The notes: generated by a model from the letters alone, not told the origin. A stretch of DNA of 64,000 bases from Bacillota bacterium (GCA_017577945.1 PKQS01000007.1:124001-188000), one strand, 5' to 3'. Shown: positions 51,578-61,172, numbered from the stretch's first letter. Numbers and translations: made by a program.

Positions 51578-51659
51578 CGTTTTCGCCTCCCCTAGCGTTC
51601 CTGTACAGTATTCGGTCCCGAGAGGACACTCCCTGCACACCGTTGAATGCTTCACTATA

Positions 51660-51700
51660 TTTGGCTCAACTTGGAAAACAGTTTGGCTCAACTTGGAAAA
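51660..51700 (+). repeat. Two 19-bp direct repeats, 22-bp period, between divergent genes
   Basis: TTTGGCTCAACTTGGAAAA occurs at 51660-51678 and again, identically, at 51682-51700. The 22-base period is about two helical turns, so both copies face the same side of the DNA. They lie between the M61-like gene and arginase and look like paired operator sites. Confidence 0.75.
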
Positions 51701-51761
51701 GCGGCCGCGACCGCCCCGGCCGCGCAGAAGAGTTCGGCGGTGGAGCGCAGGTGAACAGGCC

Positions 51762-52652
51762 TTGGAGATCAGCGTCATCGGGGTGCCCATCGATCTGGGA
51801 GCCAACCGGCGCGGCGTGGACATGGGACCCAGCGCCTTGCGCTACGCCGGCTTGCAAAAGGCGCTGGAGGCGCTGGGGCACGTAGTGGAGGACTTGGGCG
51901 ACCTGGCCGTACCTGTCCCCGAGCAGAGCACCGCCGGCAACCCGCGCGCCCGGTACTTGCACGAAATCGTGCAGGTGGCCCGGGAGCTGGCGGATCGCGT
52001 GGCGGCCGTGGTGGCGGCCGGCCGCTTTCCCATCATTCTCGGGGGCGACCACAGCCTGTCCATCGGGACCGTCAGCGGCGTGCGGCGCATCCGGCCCAAC
52101 ACCGGCGTCGTCTGGCTGGACGCCCACGGCGATTTCAACACGCCCGATACGACGCCGTCGGGCAACATCCACGGCATGTCGCTGGCCGTACTGCACGGGC
52201 TGGGCGCGGCGGAATTGGTGGCGTGCCTCAACGGGCGCCCGCTGCGCCCGGAGCAAACCGTCCTCATCGGGGTGCGGGACTTAGACGACGGCGAGCGAGA
52301 GCTGTTGCGCCGCAGCGGCGTAGCCGTGTTCACGATGCAGGAGGTGGATCGGCTGGGCCTGCCGGCCGTGATGGAGCAGGCGCTGGCCCGCCTGAAGCCC
52401 CACGTGGACGGCATTCATCTCAGCCTCGACTTGGATGTGTTCGAGCCGGACCTGGCGCCGGGCGTCGGCACGCCCAAGCCCGGCGGCCTGACGTACCGGG
52501 AAGGGCACCTGGCCATGGAAATGCTGGCCGAGCTCGGCATCTTGGTGTCCATGGAGCTGGTGGAAGTCAATCCGATCCTGGATCAGGCCAACCGCACCGC
52601 CCTGCTGGCCGTCGACATGGCCCGCTCGGCCCTGGGCGCGCGTGTGTTGTAG
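51762..52652 (+). CDS. rocF: Arginase
   Basis: 296 residues, ureohydrolase family: arginine to ornithine and urea. Manganese motifs [18 protein letters not shown] (DxHxD) and [18 protein letters not shown] (DxD), and the arginase-type N terminus [20 protein letters not shown], which separates it from agmatinase. TTG 51762 has CAGGTGA before it; earlier starts would add a sequence not found in the family. Upstream direct repeats may control it. An oligopeptide-type importer follows, which fits amino acid use. Confidence 0.92.
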   Translation: MEISVIGVPIDLGANRRGVDMGPSALRYAGLQKALEALGHVVEDLGDLAVPVPEQSTAGNPRARYLHEIVQVARELADRVAAVVAAGRFPIILGGDHSLSIGTVSGVRRIRPNTGVVWLDAHGDFNTPDTTPSGNIHGMSLAVLHGLGAAELVACLNGRPLRPEQTVLIGVRDLDDGERELLRRSGVAVFTMQEVDRLGLPAVMEQALARLKPHVDGIHLSLDLDVFEPDLAPGVGTPKPGGLTYREGHLAMEMLAELGILVSMELVEVNPILDQANRTALLAVDMARSALGARVL

Positions 52653-52705
52653 CGCGGCGCTCGGTTGCCGGCTGGTTGAGCCCGTACGATTTTTCCTTTT
52701 CGGAA

Positions 52706-52752
52706 GAAGGGTAATTGGACAACGCGGCGAATTGCACACGACTAATAGTCGT
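52706..52752 (+). promoter_or_regulatory. Weak GCAGGA/CGAA motif and 15-bp palindrome before the importer
   Basis: GAAGGG, 16 bases, CGAA (52706-52731) matches the recurring intergenic motif in spacing and second half. It is followed by the perfect palindrome ACGACTA-A-TAGTCGT (52738-52752), a likely regulator site for the solute-binding protein gene. Confidence 0.45.
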
Positions 52753-52788
52753 TGTCGTCGATTTTGCATCGTTGGGGGGAATGTGTGA

Positions 52789-54345
52789 ATGTACTCGCTT
52801 CGTCGAGCGGGGCTGCTGGCCGCTTTGCTCGCCGCGGCCGTGGCCCTCTTCGCGGGCTCGGCGCTGGCGCAGCGGCAGCTGGTCATCGTCTCGGGCACCG
52901 ACGCGGTGCTGCTGGACGCCCACTACATCACCGACTCGCCGTCGGCCACCGTGGTTGAGCACATAGTGGAGACGCTGCTCGAGCTGACGCCCGACGGCGA
53001 CATCGTGCCGAAGCTGGCCGAGTCGTACGAGGTGTCGCCGGACGGCCGCGTCTGGACGCTGTACCTGCGCCGCGGGATTGCGTTCCACGACGGCACGCCG
53101 TTCAACGCCGAGGCGGTCAAGTACAACATCGAGCGCATTATCAATCCGGCCAACGCGGTCACGTTCTCCTTCCTGCTGAATGCCGTCAAGGAAGTGCGGG
53201 TCGTCGACGAGTACACCGTGCAGCTCATCACGGAGGAGCCCTTCGCGCCCATGATCGCCCACCTGACCCACAGCGCGACGGGCATCCAGAGCCCGGCGGC
53301 CATCGAGCGCTACGGCGAAGACTACTCCCGCAATCCGGTGGGCACCGGGCCGTTCATGTTTAAGGAATGGATTCCGGGCGAACGGATTACGCTGGTGCGC
53401 AACCCCAACTACTGGGGTGAACCCGCACAGGTCGACGAGGTCGTTTTCCGGGTTGTGCCGGAGGACAGCGCCCGCATGCTGATGGTGCAGACCGGCGAAG
53501 CCCACGTGGCGGTGCGGGTGCCGCCCGAGATGGTGAGCGTGCTCGAGCGGGATCCGAACATCACCGTCGTGCGCACGCCCAGCGTGCGGGTCATTTACGT
53601 GGCGCTGAACAACTACCAGCGTCCTGACGGGCCGCCCAATCCGTTTGCGGACGTGCGCGTGCGCCAGGCGGTCAACTACGCGGTGGACAACAAGGCCATC
53701 AACGAGTTCATCCTGGGCGGCGTGGGCCGGCCGCTGGACGCTCCTATCGCGCCGGGCGTGTTCGGTTACCAGCCGATTTTCCAGTATGAGTACAATCCGC
53801 AAAAGGCGCGCCAGCTGCTGGCCGAGGCCGGCTATCCCAACGGCTTCCGGACGCAGCTGTACTCGCCCAGCGGCCGCTACCTGAAAGACATCGAAGTCGC
53901 TGAAGCGGTGCAGGCGCAACTGGCCGAAGTGGGCATCATCGCCGACATCGTCACGATGGAGTGGGGCACGTACCTGCAAGTGACGAACCAGCCGCCCGAG
54001 CAGAATCCGGCGCCCATGATGTTGCTCGGCTGGGGCACGGTCACGGGCGACGCGGATTACGGCTTGTATCCGCTCTTCCACAGCAGCCAGTGGGTGCCCG
54101 CCGGTTCGTCTCGCTCCTTCTACAGCAACCCGGCGGTGGACGCCTTGCTGGAGCTGGGCCGCATGAACCCGAACCCGGAGGTGCGGCTGGCGACCTATCG
54201 TGAGGCGATGAACCTGATCATGCAGGACGCGCCGTGGCTGTTCCTGCACGCCGAGGTGCAGTTGACGGCCATCCGCAATGAGGTCGAGGGCGTCGTCATT
54301 CATCCGACCGAACGCGTCATGGCCCACCACGCGCGCTTCAAGTAA
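52789..54345 (+). CDS. Family 5 extracellular solute-binding protein (peptide/nickel type)
   Basis: 518 residues. SBP_bac_5 fold with LAESYEVSPDGRVWTLYLRRGIAFHDGTPFNAEAVKYN (here cited in two parts: LAESYEVSPDGRVWTLYLRR, then FHDGTPFNAEAVKYN), NPVGTGPFMFKEW and DVRVRQAVNYAVDN. It binds oligopeptides or similar ligands and feeds the two permeases downstream. The signal peptide ends GSALAQRQ with no lipobox Cys; one-membrane Bacillota normally lipidate these proteins, so this is a soluble periplasmic form. ATG 52789 has GGGGGGA 8 bases before. Confidence 0.93.
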   Translation: MYSLRRAGLLAALLAAAVALFAGSALAQRQLVIVSGTDAVLLDAHYITDSPSATVVEHIVETLLELTPDGDIVPKLAESYEVSPDGRVWTLYLRRGIAFHDGTPFNAEAVKYNIERIINPANAVTFSFLLNAVKEVRVVDEYTVQLITEEPFAPMIAHLTHSATGIQSPAAIERYGEDYSRNPVGTGPFMFKEWIPGERITLVRNPNYWGEPAQVDEVVFRVVPEDSARMLMVQTGEAHVAVRVPPEMVSVLERDPNITVVRTPSVRVIYVALNNYQRPDGPPNPFADVRVRQAVNYAVDNKAINEFILGGVGRPLDAPIAPGVFGYQPIFQYEYNPQKARQLLAEAGYPNGFRTQLYSPSGRYLKDIEVAEAVQAQLAEVGIIADIVTMEWGTYLQVTNQPPEQNPAPMMLLGWGTVTGDADYGLYPLFHSSQWVPAGSSRSFYSNPAVDALLELGRMNPNPEVRLATYREAMNLIMQDAPWLFLHAEVQLTAIRNEVEGVVIHPTERVMAHHARFK

Positions 54346-54417
54346 CCGGCCGCCGGCCGGACGCGTCAGCGAGCGCGCGGGGCCGCGGCGAGGGGACCCG
54401 CGCCCGGTAATACGGTG

Positions 54418-54457
54418 AAAAAGGGAGGGGCCCGCCCGGGCGCGAGCCCCTCCTTTT
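54418..54457 (+). terminator. Attenuating hairpin between binding protein and permease genes
   Basis: GGAGGGGC (54424-54431) pairs with GCCCCTCC (54446-54453), extendable by A-T pairs, then TTTT. Lying inside the operon, it probably makes the binding protein mRNA more abundant than that of the permeases. Confidence 0.8.
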
Positions 54458-54478
54458 GTTCACGGAGGCGAACACGCA

Positions 54479-55399
54479 ATGACGCGCTACATCGTGCGCC
54501 GGCTCTTGCTGGCCATTCCGGTTCTCATCGGCGTATCCATCGTCGTTTTCTGGATGATTCGCGCCATTCCCGGCGACCCGGCGCGCGTGTTGGCCGGGGA
54601 AGGCGCGCCGTTGGAAGTGGTCGAGCGCATCCGCGAGCAATACGGGCTCAACGAGCCGCTGCACGTGCAGTACATGGTCTTCCTCAAGCACTTGCTTCAG
54701 GGCGACCTGGGCCGATCCATTCGCTCGCGGCGGCCGGTTACGGAGGAGGTCGCCGCGCGCTTGGGGCCGACGCTGGAGCTTGCGGCCGGCAGCATGGTGG
54801 TGGCCATCGTCATCGGCGTCAGCACGGGGATTCTCAGCGCAGTGCGGCCCAATTCGTGGATTGACGCCGTAAGCACCTTCATCGCCTTGGTCGGCATCTC
54901 CATGCCCGTTTTCTGGCTCGGACTTATGCTCATGTACTTCTTCTCATACGAGCTGGGCTGGTTCCCGACCGCGGGACGCGGTACGTGGCGGCACTTGGTG
55001 CTGCCGTCGCTGACCTTGGGTTTGAGCACGGCGGCCATCATCGCCCGCATGACTCGGTCGAGCATGCTGGAGGTGCTGCGCCAGGATTACGTGCGCACCG
55101 CGCGGGCCAAGGGGCTGCATGAGTGGGCCGTAGTGCTGAAGCACGCGTTTCGCAACGCCCTTATTCCCATCGTGACGGTCACCGGCCTGCAGATGGGAAG
55201 CCTGTTGGGCGGCGCGGTCATGACCGAAAGCGTCTTCGCCTGGCCCGGCATCGGCCGGCTGATGGTAGACTCCATCATCGCCCGCGATTACCCGGTGGTT
55301 CAGGGAGCGGTGCTGGTGGTGGCGGTCGGGTTCATCCTCATCAATTTGCTGGTGGACGTGTTGTACGCGTACATTAACCCAACCATCCGCTACGACTGA
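54479..55399 (+). CDS. ABC importer permease, DppB/OppB type
   Basis: 306 residues, six membrane helices. N terminus MTRYIVRRLLLAIPVLIGVS and the FWMIRAIPGDPARVL segment are typical of the first permease. The EAA loop is QDYVRTARAKGLHEWAVVLKHAFRNAL (cited as DYVRTARAKGL and HAFRNALIPI). Forms the channel with the OppC-type partner. No OppD/OppF ATPase gene is next to it, so a shared ATPase elsewhere must power it. Confidence 0.93.
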   Translation: MTRYIVRRLLLAIPVLIGVSIVVFWMIRAIPGDPARVLAGEGAPLEVVERIREQYGLNEPLHVQYMVFLKHLLQGDLGRSIRSRRPVTEEVAARLGPTLELAAGSMVVAIVIGVSTGILSAVRPNSWIDAVSTFIALVGISMPVFWLGLMLMYFFSYELGWFPTAGRGTWRHLVLPSLTLGLSTAAIIARMTRSSMLEVLRQDYVRTARAKGLHEWAVVLKHAFRNALIPIVTVTGLQMGSLLGGAVMTESVFAWPGIGRLMVDSIIARDYPVVQGAVLVVAVGFILINLLVDVLYAYINPTIRYD

Positions 55400-55411
55400 G
55401 GGGGCTGGCCC

Positions 55412-56314
55412 ATGGCAACGCAGCAACGCATCATCACCCCGGCACCGGAAGGCGCCGCGGCGCCCTCCGCCTCCTTGTCGTGGTCCCGGGCCGTCTGGAA
55501 GCGGCTGCGGCGCAACCGCCTGGCCATGTTCGGCCTCTTCATCATCGTCACCTTTGTCGTGCTGGCCGTCCTGGCGCCGTGGATCGCGCCTTATGATCCG
55601 ACGCAGAGCAGCTTCGCCAAGCGGCTGGCCGGCCCATCCAAAGAGCATTGGCTCGGCAACGACGAACTGGGGCGCGACTTGTTCAGCCGCTTATTGTACG
55701 GGGCGCGCATTTCGCTGCGCATCGGGCTCATCTCCATCGGCATCGGCATGGCGGTGGGCGTGCCGTTGGGGCTTGTGTCCGGGTATTACGGCCGCTGGGT
55801 GGACTTGATCGTGCAGCGCTTCATCGACGTCATGCTGGCGTTTCCGGGCATCCTGCTGGCCATCGTGCTGGTGAGCGCGTTCGGCGTCGGGCTTGAGAAC
55901 GTGATGCTCGCCGTCGGCATCGTCTCCATCCCGACCTACGCGCGGATTGTGCGCGGGTCGGTGCTGGCGCTGAAGGAAGCCGAATTCGTCCAGGCGGCAC
56001 GGGCGGCCGGAGCGCGCGACTTGTCGATCATCGTCCGCCACATCTTGCCCAACTGCGTCGCGCCCGTCATCGTCCAGTCGTCACTGCAGGTGGGCTCGTC
56101 CATCCTGTGGGCCGCGGGCCTGGGCTTCCTGGGGCTGGGCGCTCAGCCGCCGACGCCCGAGTGGGGTACCATTCTCAGCCGCGGCCGGCAGTACATCATG
56201 ACCGCCCCGCATATCACCACCTTCACGGGTCTGGCTATTATGCTGGTGGTGCTGGGGTTCAACTTGCTGGGCGACGGGCTGCGCGACGCGCTGGACCCGC
56301 GGCTGAAAGAATAG
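55412..56314 (+). CDS. ABC importer permease, DppC/OppC type
   Basis: 300 residues with the OppC-type N-terminal extension (RAVWKRLRRNRLAMFGLFII), six helices, and the EAA loop EFVQAARAAGARDLSIIVRH. LGNDELGRDLFSRLLYGARI is a family hallmark. Follows the first permease after 12 bases. The operon ends here; the CtsR promoter begins about 20 bases after the stop, with no ATPase genes. Confidence 0.94.
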   Translation: MATQQRIITPAPEGAAAPSASLSWSRAVWKRLRRNRLAMFGLFIIVTFVVLAVLAPWIAPYDPTQSSFAKRLAGPSKEHWLGNDELGRDLFSRLLYGARISLRIGLISIGIGMAVGVPLGLVSGYYGRWVDLIVQRFIDVMLAFPGILLAIVLVSAFGVGLENVMLAVGIVSIPTYARIVRGSVLALKEAEFVQAARAAGARDLSIIVRHILPNCVAPVIVQSSLQVGSSILWAAGLGFLGLGAQPPTPEWGTILSRGRQYIMTAPHITTFTGLAIMLVVLGFNLLGDGLRDALDPRLKE

Positions 56315-56333
56315 AAAATCACCAGCCGGGCTC

Positions 56334-56361
56334 TTGCGCGCCCACCCGCATATGGTATAAT
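56334..56361 (+). promoter_or_regulatory. Vegetative promoter of the ctsR operon
   Basis: -35 TTGCGC (56334-56339), 16-base spacer, extended -10 TGGTATAAT (56353-56361). Transcription would start near 56368, just before the CtsR box. Confidence 0.82.
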
Positions 56362-56373
56362 CGTTCCGGGAAA

Positions 56374-56390
56374 AGTCAAAGAAGGTCAAA
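56374..56390 (+). promoter_or_regulatory. CtsR operator (heptad direct repeat)
   Basis: AGTCAAA-GAA-GGTCAAA matches the CtsR consensus of two RGTCAAA heptads three bases apart. It lies directly downstream of the -10, so bound CtsR would block transcription; heat or McsB activity would release it. Autoregulation of the ctsR-mcsA-mcsB-clpC operon. Confidence 0.93.
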
Positions 56391-56421
56391 ACCACCTATG
56401 GTATTGCCGTGGTGGAACGCC

Positions 56422-56907
56422 ATGGGAAGTCTCGCCGATCGGATCGAAGCCCACATCATGCGCCTGCTGGCGCACTCCGACGAAGGCTACGTGGAAGTGC
56501 GCCGCTACGAGCTGGCCCATTTGTTCGACTGCGTACCGTCGCAGGTGACGTACGTGCTGTCGACGCGGTTCACGCCGGACCGCGGGTTCATCGTCGAAAG
56601 CCGGCGCGGCGGCGGAGGCTATATTCGTATCGTCGCCCGCCATCCGCGGCCGGAGCGGGAACGGCTGGCTGGGGCCTGGCGGCGCATCGGCCAGGCGCTG
56701 ACCGAGGCCGAGGCCGAAGGCTTGCTGGACTGGCTCGAGCGCACCGGCGTCGCTACGTGCCGGCAGACGACGGTGGCGCGCCAGGTCTTGCGGCAAGAGG
56801 CCGCGCAGCTCGAGCCGCCGCTCGACGGCGTGATGCGGGCCGCTTTGCTGAAGGGCATGCTGGTGGTGCTCGCCGAAGGACGAGGCGGTTCCGAGGACAT
56901 ACGATAG
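56422..56907 (+). CDS. ctsR: Heat-shock repressor CtsR
   Basis: 161-residue repressor of class III heat-shock genes. The DNA-binding winged helix-turn-helix is clear: ELAHLFDCVPSQVTYVLSTR and the tetraglycine wing RRGGGGYIRI, the heat-sensing loop. The C-terminal domain (about 80-161) contacts McsB. I chose ATG 56422 (MGSLADRIEAHI), which matches the family N terminus; ATG 56398 would add eight residues. First gene of the operon, behind its own operator. Confidence 0.96.
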   Translation: MGSLADRIEAHIMRLLAHSDEGYVEVRRYELAHLFDCVPSQVTYVLSTRFTPDRGFIVESRRGGGGYIRIVARHPRPERERLAGAWRRIGQALTEAEAEGLLDWLERTGVATCRQTTVARQVLRQEAAQLEPPLDGVMRAALLKGMLVVLAEGRGGSEDIR

Positions 56908-56927
56908 GCAGGAAGGGGGGCGGCTGC

Positions 56928-57455
56928 ATGCTCTGCGAGCAGTGCAAGCAGGCGCCGGCGACAGTGCACATTACTCAAGTAGTCAACGACGTGCGGCGGG
57001 AAATGCACCTGTGCGAGCAGTGCGCCGCGCAAGTGACGGGCGACCTCGGCCTGAGCTGGCCTACCTTCAGTTTCAACAAGCTGCTGGGCGGCTTGTTGGC
57101 GCCTGACAGCGTGACCGGCTTGGCCGGCGCGCCTGCCACCGGCGGCCGCTGCCCCAATTGCGGCTTGTCGTTCGCGGACTATCGCCGGATGGGCCTCCTC
57201 GGCTGCAGCCAATGCTACGAGACGTTCGATCGGCAGCTGGAGCCTGTGCTGCGCCGGCTGCACGGCAACACGGTGCACACCGGCAAAGTGCCGCTGCGGC
57301 AGGCCGGGCGGCTGCGCATCGAGCGGGAGCTGGAGCGGCTGCGGCAGGAGTTGCAGGAAGCCATCGGTAAAGAAGAGTACGAGCGGGCGGCGGTGCTGAG
57401 GGACCGCATCCGCATGCTGGAGAAGCAGCAGCAGTCGGCTCGCTCCGGGGGATAA
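56928..57455 (+). CDS. mcsA: McsA, zinc-finger activator of McsB
   Basis: 175 residues. Four CxxC pairs in two clusters (CEQCKQ, CEQCAA, CPNCGL, CSQCYE) bind zinc; the C terminus carries a UvrB/UvrC-type motif (LRQELQEAIGKEEYERAAVL). McsA activates the arginine kinase McsB and links it to ClpC. ATG 56928 behind GGAAGGGGGG. Standard second gene of the operon. Confidence 0.94.
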   Translation: MLCEQCKQAPATVHITQVVNDVRREMHLCEQCAAQVTGDLGLSWPTFSFNKLLGGLLAPDSVTGLAGAPATGGRCPNCGLSFADYRRMGLLGCSQCYETFDRQLEPVLRRLHGNTVHTGKVPLRQAGRLRIERELERLRQELQEAIGKEEYERAAVLRDRIRMLEKQQQSARSGG

Positions 57456-57458
57456 GCC

Positions 57459-58517
57459 ATGTCGCTGCGAGACATCTTGAGCCGACCGGTCAGTCAGTGG
57501 ATGAAAGGGCAAGGCCCTGATCGGGACGTCGCGCTGGGCAGCCGCATCCGCCTGGCGCGCAACTTGCGGGGCCTGCCGTTCCCGGCCGTCGCCGACGAAC
57601 ACCAGGCGGCCGAGGTCGTCCGGCAGGTCCGGGAAGCGGTCTCCCAGTCGCCGGAGCTGCGCGGCATGCTGTTCGTTCCGATGGAGTCCCTCAGCCCGCT
57701 GGAACGGCAGCTGCTGTTGGAGCGCCATCTCATTAGCCCGGACCACGCGCGCGAAGGCGGCCGCAAAGCCGTCGTGCTGCGGGAAGACGAAGCGGTCAGC
57801 GTCATGGTCAACGAGGAAGACCACCTGCGCATCCAGGCGCTGATGCCGGGCCTGCAGCTGGCCGCGGCGTGGGAGCTGGCCGACAAGGTGGACGACGCGC
57901 TGGAGCAGTACTTGCCGTACGCGTTTTCGGAGCAGCGGGGCTACTTGACCGCGTGCCCGACCAACGTCGGCACGGGCCTGCGGGCCAGCCTGATGCTGCA
58001 CCTGCCCGCGCTGGTCTCCACCGGCCAGATCAACCGCATCATTCAGGCCGTCGGCCGTTTCGGCCTGGTGGTGCGCGGCCTGTACGGCGAGGGGACGCAG
58101 GCGCTCGGGAACATCTTTCAGTTCTCGAACCAAGTCACCCTCGGCCATACGGAGTCGGATATCATCCAACACCTGATCAATGTGACGCGGCAAGTCATCG
58201 ACCAGGAGCGGGAAGCGCGGCAAATGCTGCTGCGCCGCGACAAGATGGCGCTCGAGGACCGGGTGGCGCGGGCCTACGGGACGCTGGCCCACGCCCGGGT
58301 CGTGTCGAGCCAGGAGGCGTTGCAGCTGCTGTCGGACGTACGGCTCGGCATCGATTTGGGAATTCTTGATGGACTGAAGCCGGAAATCTTGCAAGAGCTG
58401 CTCGTCGCGATCCGTCCCGCTCACCTGCAGATGCGCACCGGGCGGGAGCTGAGCCCGGCGGAGCGGGACGTGCTGCGGGCGGCCTTGATTCGGGAACGCA
58501 TCGCCGTTCGCAGTTGA
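57459..58517 (+). CDS. mcsB: Protein-arginine kinase McsB
   Basis: 352 residues of the phosphagen-kinase fold that phosphorylates arginine in proteins and marks them for Clp[20 protein letters not shown] at the N terminus, the Glu of [12 protein letters not shown], and the catalytic-loop Cys in [20 protein letters not shown] are all present. Starts 3 bases after mcsA. The C-terminal domain binds phosphoarginine and ClpC. Confidence 0.96.
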   Translation: MSLRDILSRPVSQWMKGQGPDRDVALGSRIRLARNLRGLPFPAVADEHQAAEVVRQVREAVSQSPELRGMLFVPMESLSPLERQLLLERHLISPDHAREGGRKAVVLREDEAVSVMVNEEDHLRIQALMPGLQLAAAWELADKVDDALEQYLPYAFSEQRGYLTACPTNVGTGLRASLMLHLPALVSTGQINRIIQAVGRFGLVVRGLYGEGTQALGNIFQFSNQVTLGHTESDIIQHLINVTRQVIDQEREARQMLLRRDKMALEDRVARAYGTLAHARVVSSQEALQLLSDVRLGIDLGILDGLKPEILQELLVAIRPAHLQMRTGRELSPAERDVLRAALIRERIAVRS

Positions 58518-58548
58518 CGCGAACACTAGGAAGAAGGCGGTGAGGAGC

Positions 58549-60984
58549 ATGTTCGGCCGGTTTACCGAACGGGCCCAGAAAGTCGTGGTGTTGGCCCAGG
58601 AGGAGGCCCGGCGGCTGGGCCACAACGTGGTCGGCACCGAGCACATCCTCCTCGGCCTGGCGGCAGAGGGCGAGGGCGTCGCCGCTCGCGCTCTGCAGAG
58701 CATGAACATCAGCTTGGAAGCGGTTCGGGCCGAAGTCGAGCGGGTCATCGGCCGCGGCGATCACCCGCCGCAAGGGCCCATCGGCTTTACGCCGCGCGCG
58801 AAGCGCGTGCTGGAGCTGGCGTTTGACGAAGCGCGCCAGCTAGGCCATACATACATCGGCACCGAGCACATCTTGCTCGGCCTGATTCGCGAAGGGGAAG
58901 GCGTGGCGGCGCAAGTGCTCAAGAACCTGGGCGCCGACTTGGACAAGGTTCGGCGCCAGGTGGTGGAGCTGCTGGGCGGCACCAGCACGCAGCCCGCCAA
59001 GACGAGCCGGACCCGCAAGACGCCGACGCTGGATCAGTTCGGCCGCGACCTGACGGATCTGGCGCGCGAAGGCAAGCTGGATCCGGTCATCGGGCGTGAA
59101 AAGGAGATCCAGCGTGTCATTCAGGTGCTGTCGCGCCGGACGAAGAACAACCCGGTGCTCATCGGCGAGCCTGGCGTGGGCAAGACGGCCGTCGTGGAGG
59201 GCCTGGCGCAAAAGATTGTCAACAACGACGTGCCGGAGCCGCTGATGAACAAGCGGGTCGTGGCGCTGGACTTGGGCGCGCTCGTGGCGGGCTCCAAGTT
59301 CCGCGGCGAGTTTGAGGAGCGCCTCAAGAAGGTGATGGACGAGATCCGGGCGGCCGGCGACGTCATCCTGTTCATCGACGAGATGCACACCATCATTGGC
59401 GCGGGCGCGGCGGAAGGCGCCATCGACGCGTCGAACATCCTCAAGCCGGCGCTGGCGCGCGGCGAGCTGCAGTGCATCGGCGCCACGACGCTGGACGAGT
59501 ACCGCAAGCACGTGGAGCGCGACCCGGCGCTGGAGCGGCGCTTCCAGCCGGTGATGGTCGAGGAGCCGTCGGTGGAGGAGACCATCAAGATTCTGGAGGG
59601 TCTCCGTGATCGGTACGAGGCGCACCACCGGGTCAAGATTACGGACGAAGCGCTGGTGGCGGCGGCGCGCCTGTCGGACCGGTACGTCACGGATCGGTTC
59701 CTGCCTGACAAGGCCATCGACCTGATCGACGAGGCGGCTTCCAAGGTGCGGCTGCAGGCGCTGGTGGCCCCGCCGGAGCTGAAAGAGCTGGAGCAGAAGA
59801 TCGAAGAGGCGCGCATCGAGAAGGAGCAAGCCATCAAGAACGAAGAGTTCGAGAAGGCGGCCCGGCAGCGCGACTTGGAGCAGCGCATGCGCGAGGAGCT
59901 GGAGCGCCGCCGGCAGGAGTGGAAGAACAGCCGCAGCCGCACGGAAGGCACGGTGACCGCCGAAGACGTCGCGGAAGTGGTGGCCAGCTGGACCGGCATT
60001 CCCGTGACGAAGCTGGCCCAGGAGGAGACCGAGCGGCTGTTGCACCTGGAGGAAGAGCTGCATAAGCGCGTCATCGGCCAAGACGAGGCCATCGCGGCCG
60101 TAGCGCGCGCGATCCGGCGGGCATTCGCCGGTCTCAAGGACCCGAAGCGGCCCATCGGCTCCTTCATCTTCCTGGGTCCCACGGGCGTCGGCAAGTCGGA
60201 GCTGGCCCGGGCGCTGGCGGAGGCGCTGTTCGGCGACGAGGACGCCATGGTGGTGCTGGACATGTCCGAGTACATGGAGCGGCACACCGTGTCGCGGCTC
60301 ATCGGCTCGCCGCCCGGCTACGTCGGCTACGAGGAGGGCGGCCAGCTGACCGAGCGCGTGCGGCGGCGCCCGTACACGGTCGTCCTGTTCGATGAGATCG
60401 AAAAGGCGCATCCGGAAGTGTTCAACACGCTGTTGCAAGTGCTCGAGAACGGCCGGCTCACCGACGGCAAAGGGCGCACCGTGGACTTCCGCAACACGGT
60501 CATCATCATGACGTCCAACGTGGGGGCGCATGAAATCCAGCGCCACAGCACCATCGGCTTCCGCACGGTGGAAGACGAGAAGTCGACCCACGAGGACATG
60601 AAGAAGAAAGTGATGGAGGAGCTGCGGCGCACGTTCCGGCCCGAGTTCCTCAACCGCATCGACGAAATCATCGTGTTCCACGCCCTGAACAAGGAGCACA
60701 TCCGCAAGATCGTCGACATCATGCTGAACAACCTGAAGAAGGAGCTCGCGGAGCGGGGCGTGTCGGTGGAGTTCACCGATGCGGCCAAGGAGCTGCTGGC
60801 CAACGAAGGCTACGATCCGCAATTCGGCGCGCGGCCGCTGCGGCGGGCAATTCAGCGGCTGGTGGAAAACCCGCTGTCGGAGGAGATTCTCCGCGGCCGC
60901 TTCGAGGCCGGCGACACCATCCTGGTGGACGCCGCAGAAGGCAAGATCGTCTTCGAGAAGAAGGAATTGGCCCAGGTTCCGTAA
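58549..60984 (+). CDS. clpC: AAA+ unfoldase ClpC
   Basis: 811 residues: Clp N-domain with two repeats ([19 protein letters not shown] and the second at about 80-145), first AAA module (Walker [14 protein letters not shown], about 205-217), a coiled-coil M-domain with UVR motif ([20 protein letters not shown]), second AAA module (Walker [14 protein letters not shown]) and a C-terminal D2 small domain. It unfolds substrates for ClpP, including arginine-phosphorylated ones. I chose ATG 58549, the family start; GTG 58540 is possible. Last gene of the ctsR operon. Confidence 0.97.
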   Translation: MFGRFTERAQKVVVLAQEEARRLGHNVVGTEHILLGLAAEGEGVAARALQSMNISLEAVRAEVERVIGRGDHPPQGPIGFTPRAKRVLELAFDEARQLGHTYIGTEHILLGLIREGEGVAAQVLKNLGADLDKVRRQVVELLGGTSTQPAKTSRTRKTPTLDQFGRDLTDLAREGKLDPVIGREKEIQRVIQVLSRRTKNNPVLIGEPGVGKTAVVEGLAQKIVNNDVPEPLMNKRVVALDLGALVAGSKFRGEFEERLKKVMDEIRAAGDVILFIDEMHTIIGAGAAEGAIDASNILKPALARGELQCIGATTLDEYRKHVERDPALERRFQPVMVEEPSVEETIKILEGLRDRYEAHHRVKITDEALVAAARLSDRYVTDRFLPDKAIDLIDEAASKVRLQALVAPPELKELEQKIEEARIEKEQAIKNEEFEKAARQRDLEQRMREELERRRQEWKNSRSRTEGTVTAEDVAEVVASWTGIPVTKLAQEETERLLHLEEELHKRVIGQDEAIAAVARAIRRAFAGLKDPKRPIGSFIFLGPTGVGKSELARALAEALFGDEDAMVVLDMSEYMERHTVSRLIGSPPGYVGYEEGGQLTERVRRRPYTVVLFDEIEKAHPEVFNTLLQVLENGRLTDGKGRTVDFRNTVIIMTSNVGAHEIQRHSTIGFRTVEDEKSTHEDMKKKVMEELRRTFRPEFLNRIDEIIVFHALNKEHIRKIVDIMLNNLKKELAERGVSVEFTDAAKELLANEGYDPQFGARPLRRAIQRLVENPLSEEILRGRFEAGDTILVDAAEGKIVFEKKELAQVP

Positions 60985-61027
60985 GGAAAGGCGCGCCGCC
61001 GGCGGCGGCGCGTGGGAATGGCCGGCG

Positions 61028-61068
61028 ACGGCGCCCGCCCGGACGGTTTCCCCGGGCGGGCGCCGTTT
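61028..61068 (+). terminator. Terminator after clpC
   Basis: A 15-bp perfect GC-rich stem (61028-61042 with 61052-61066), 9-base loop, then TTTG. The T run is short but the stem is very strong, and a new promoter follows 30 bases on. Confidence 0.8.
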
Positions 61069-61096
61069 GCCTCGGCGGCTGCGAGCCTCGGCCCGC

Positions 61097-61126
61097 TTGT
61101 GGGCGCTCGAGAAAAAGTGCTATAAT
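61097..61126 (+). promoter_or_regulatory. Vegetative promoter of radA-disA
   Basis: -35 TTGTGG (61097-61102), 18-base spacer, extended -10 TGCTATAAT (61118-61126). Transcription would start near 61133, about 40 bases before the radA ATG. Confidence 0.85.
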
Positions 61127-61172
61127 GTGACGAAATACAGGCCTTTCGTTCTTCGTCCGGCAGGAGGGCACG

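Noticed and set aside
58840..60822. A 660-codon minus-strand frame opposite clpC, and a 709-codon one opposite mcsA/mcsB
   Set aside because: Same reason: no domains, and the + strand holds unmistakable ClpC, McsA and McsB.
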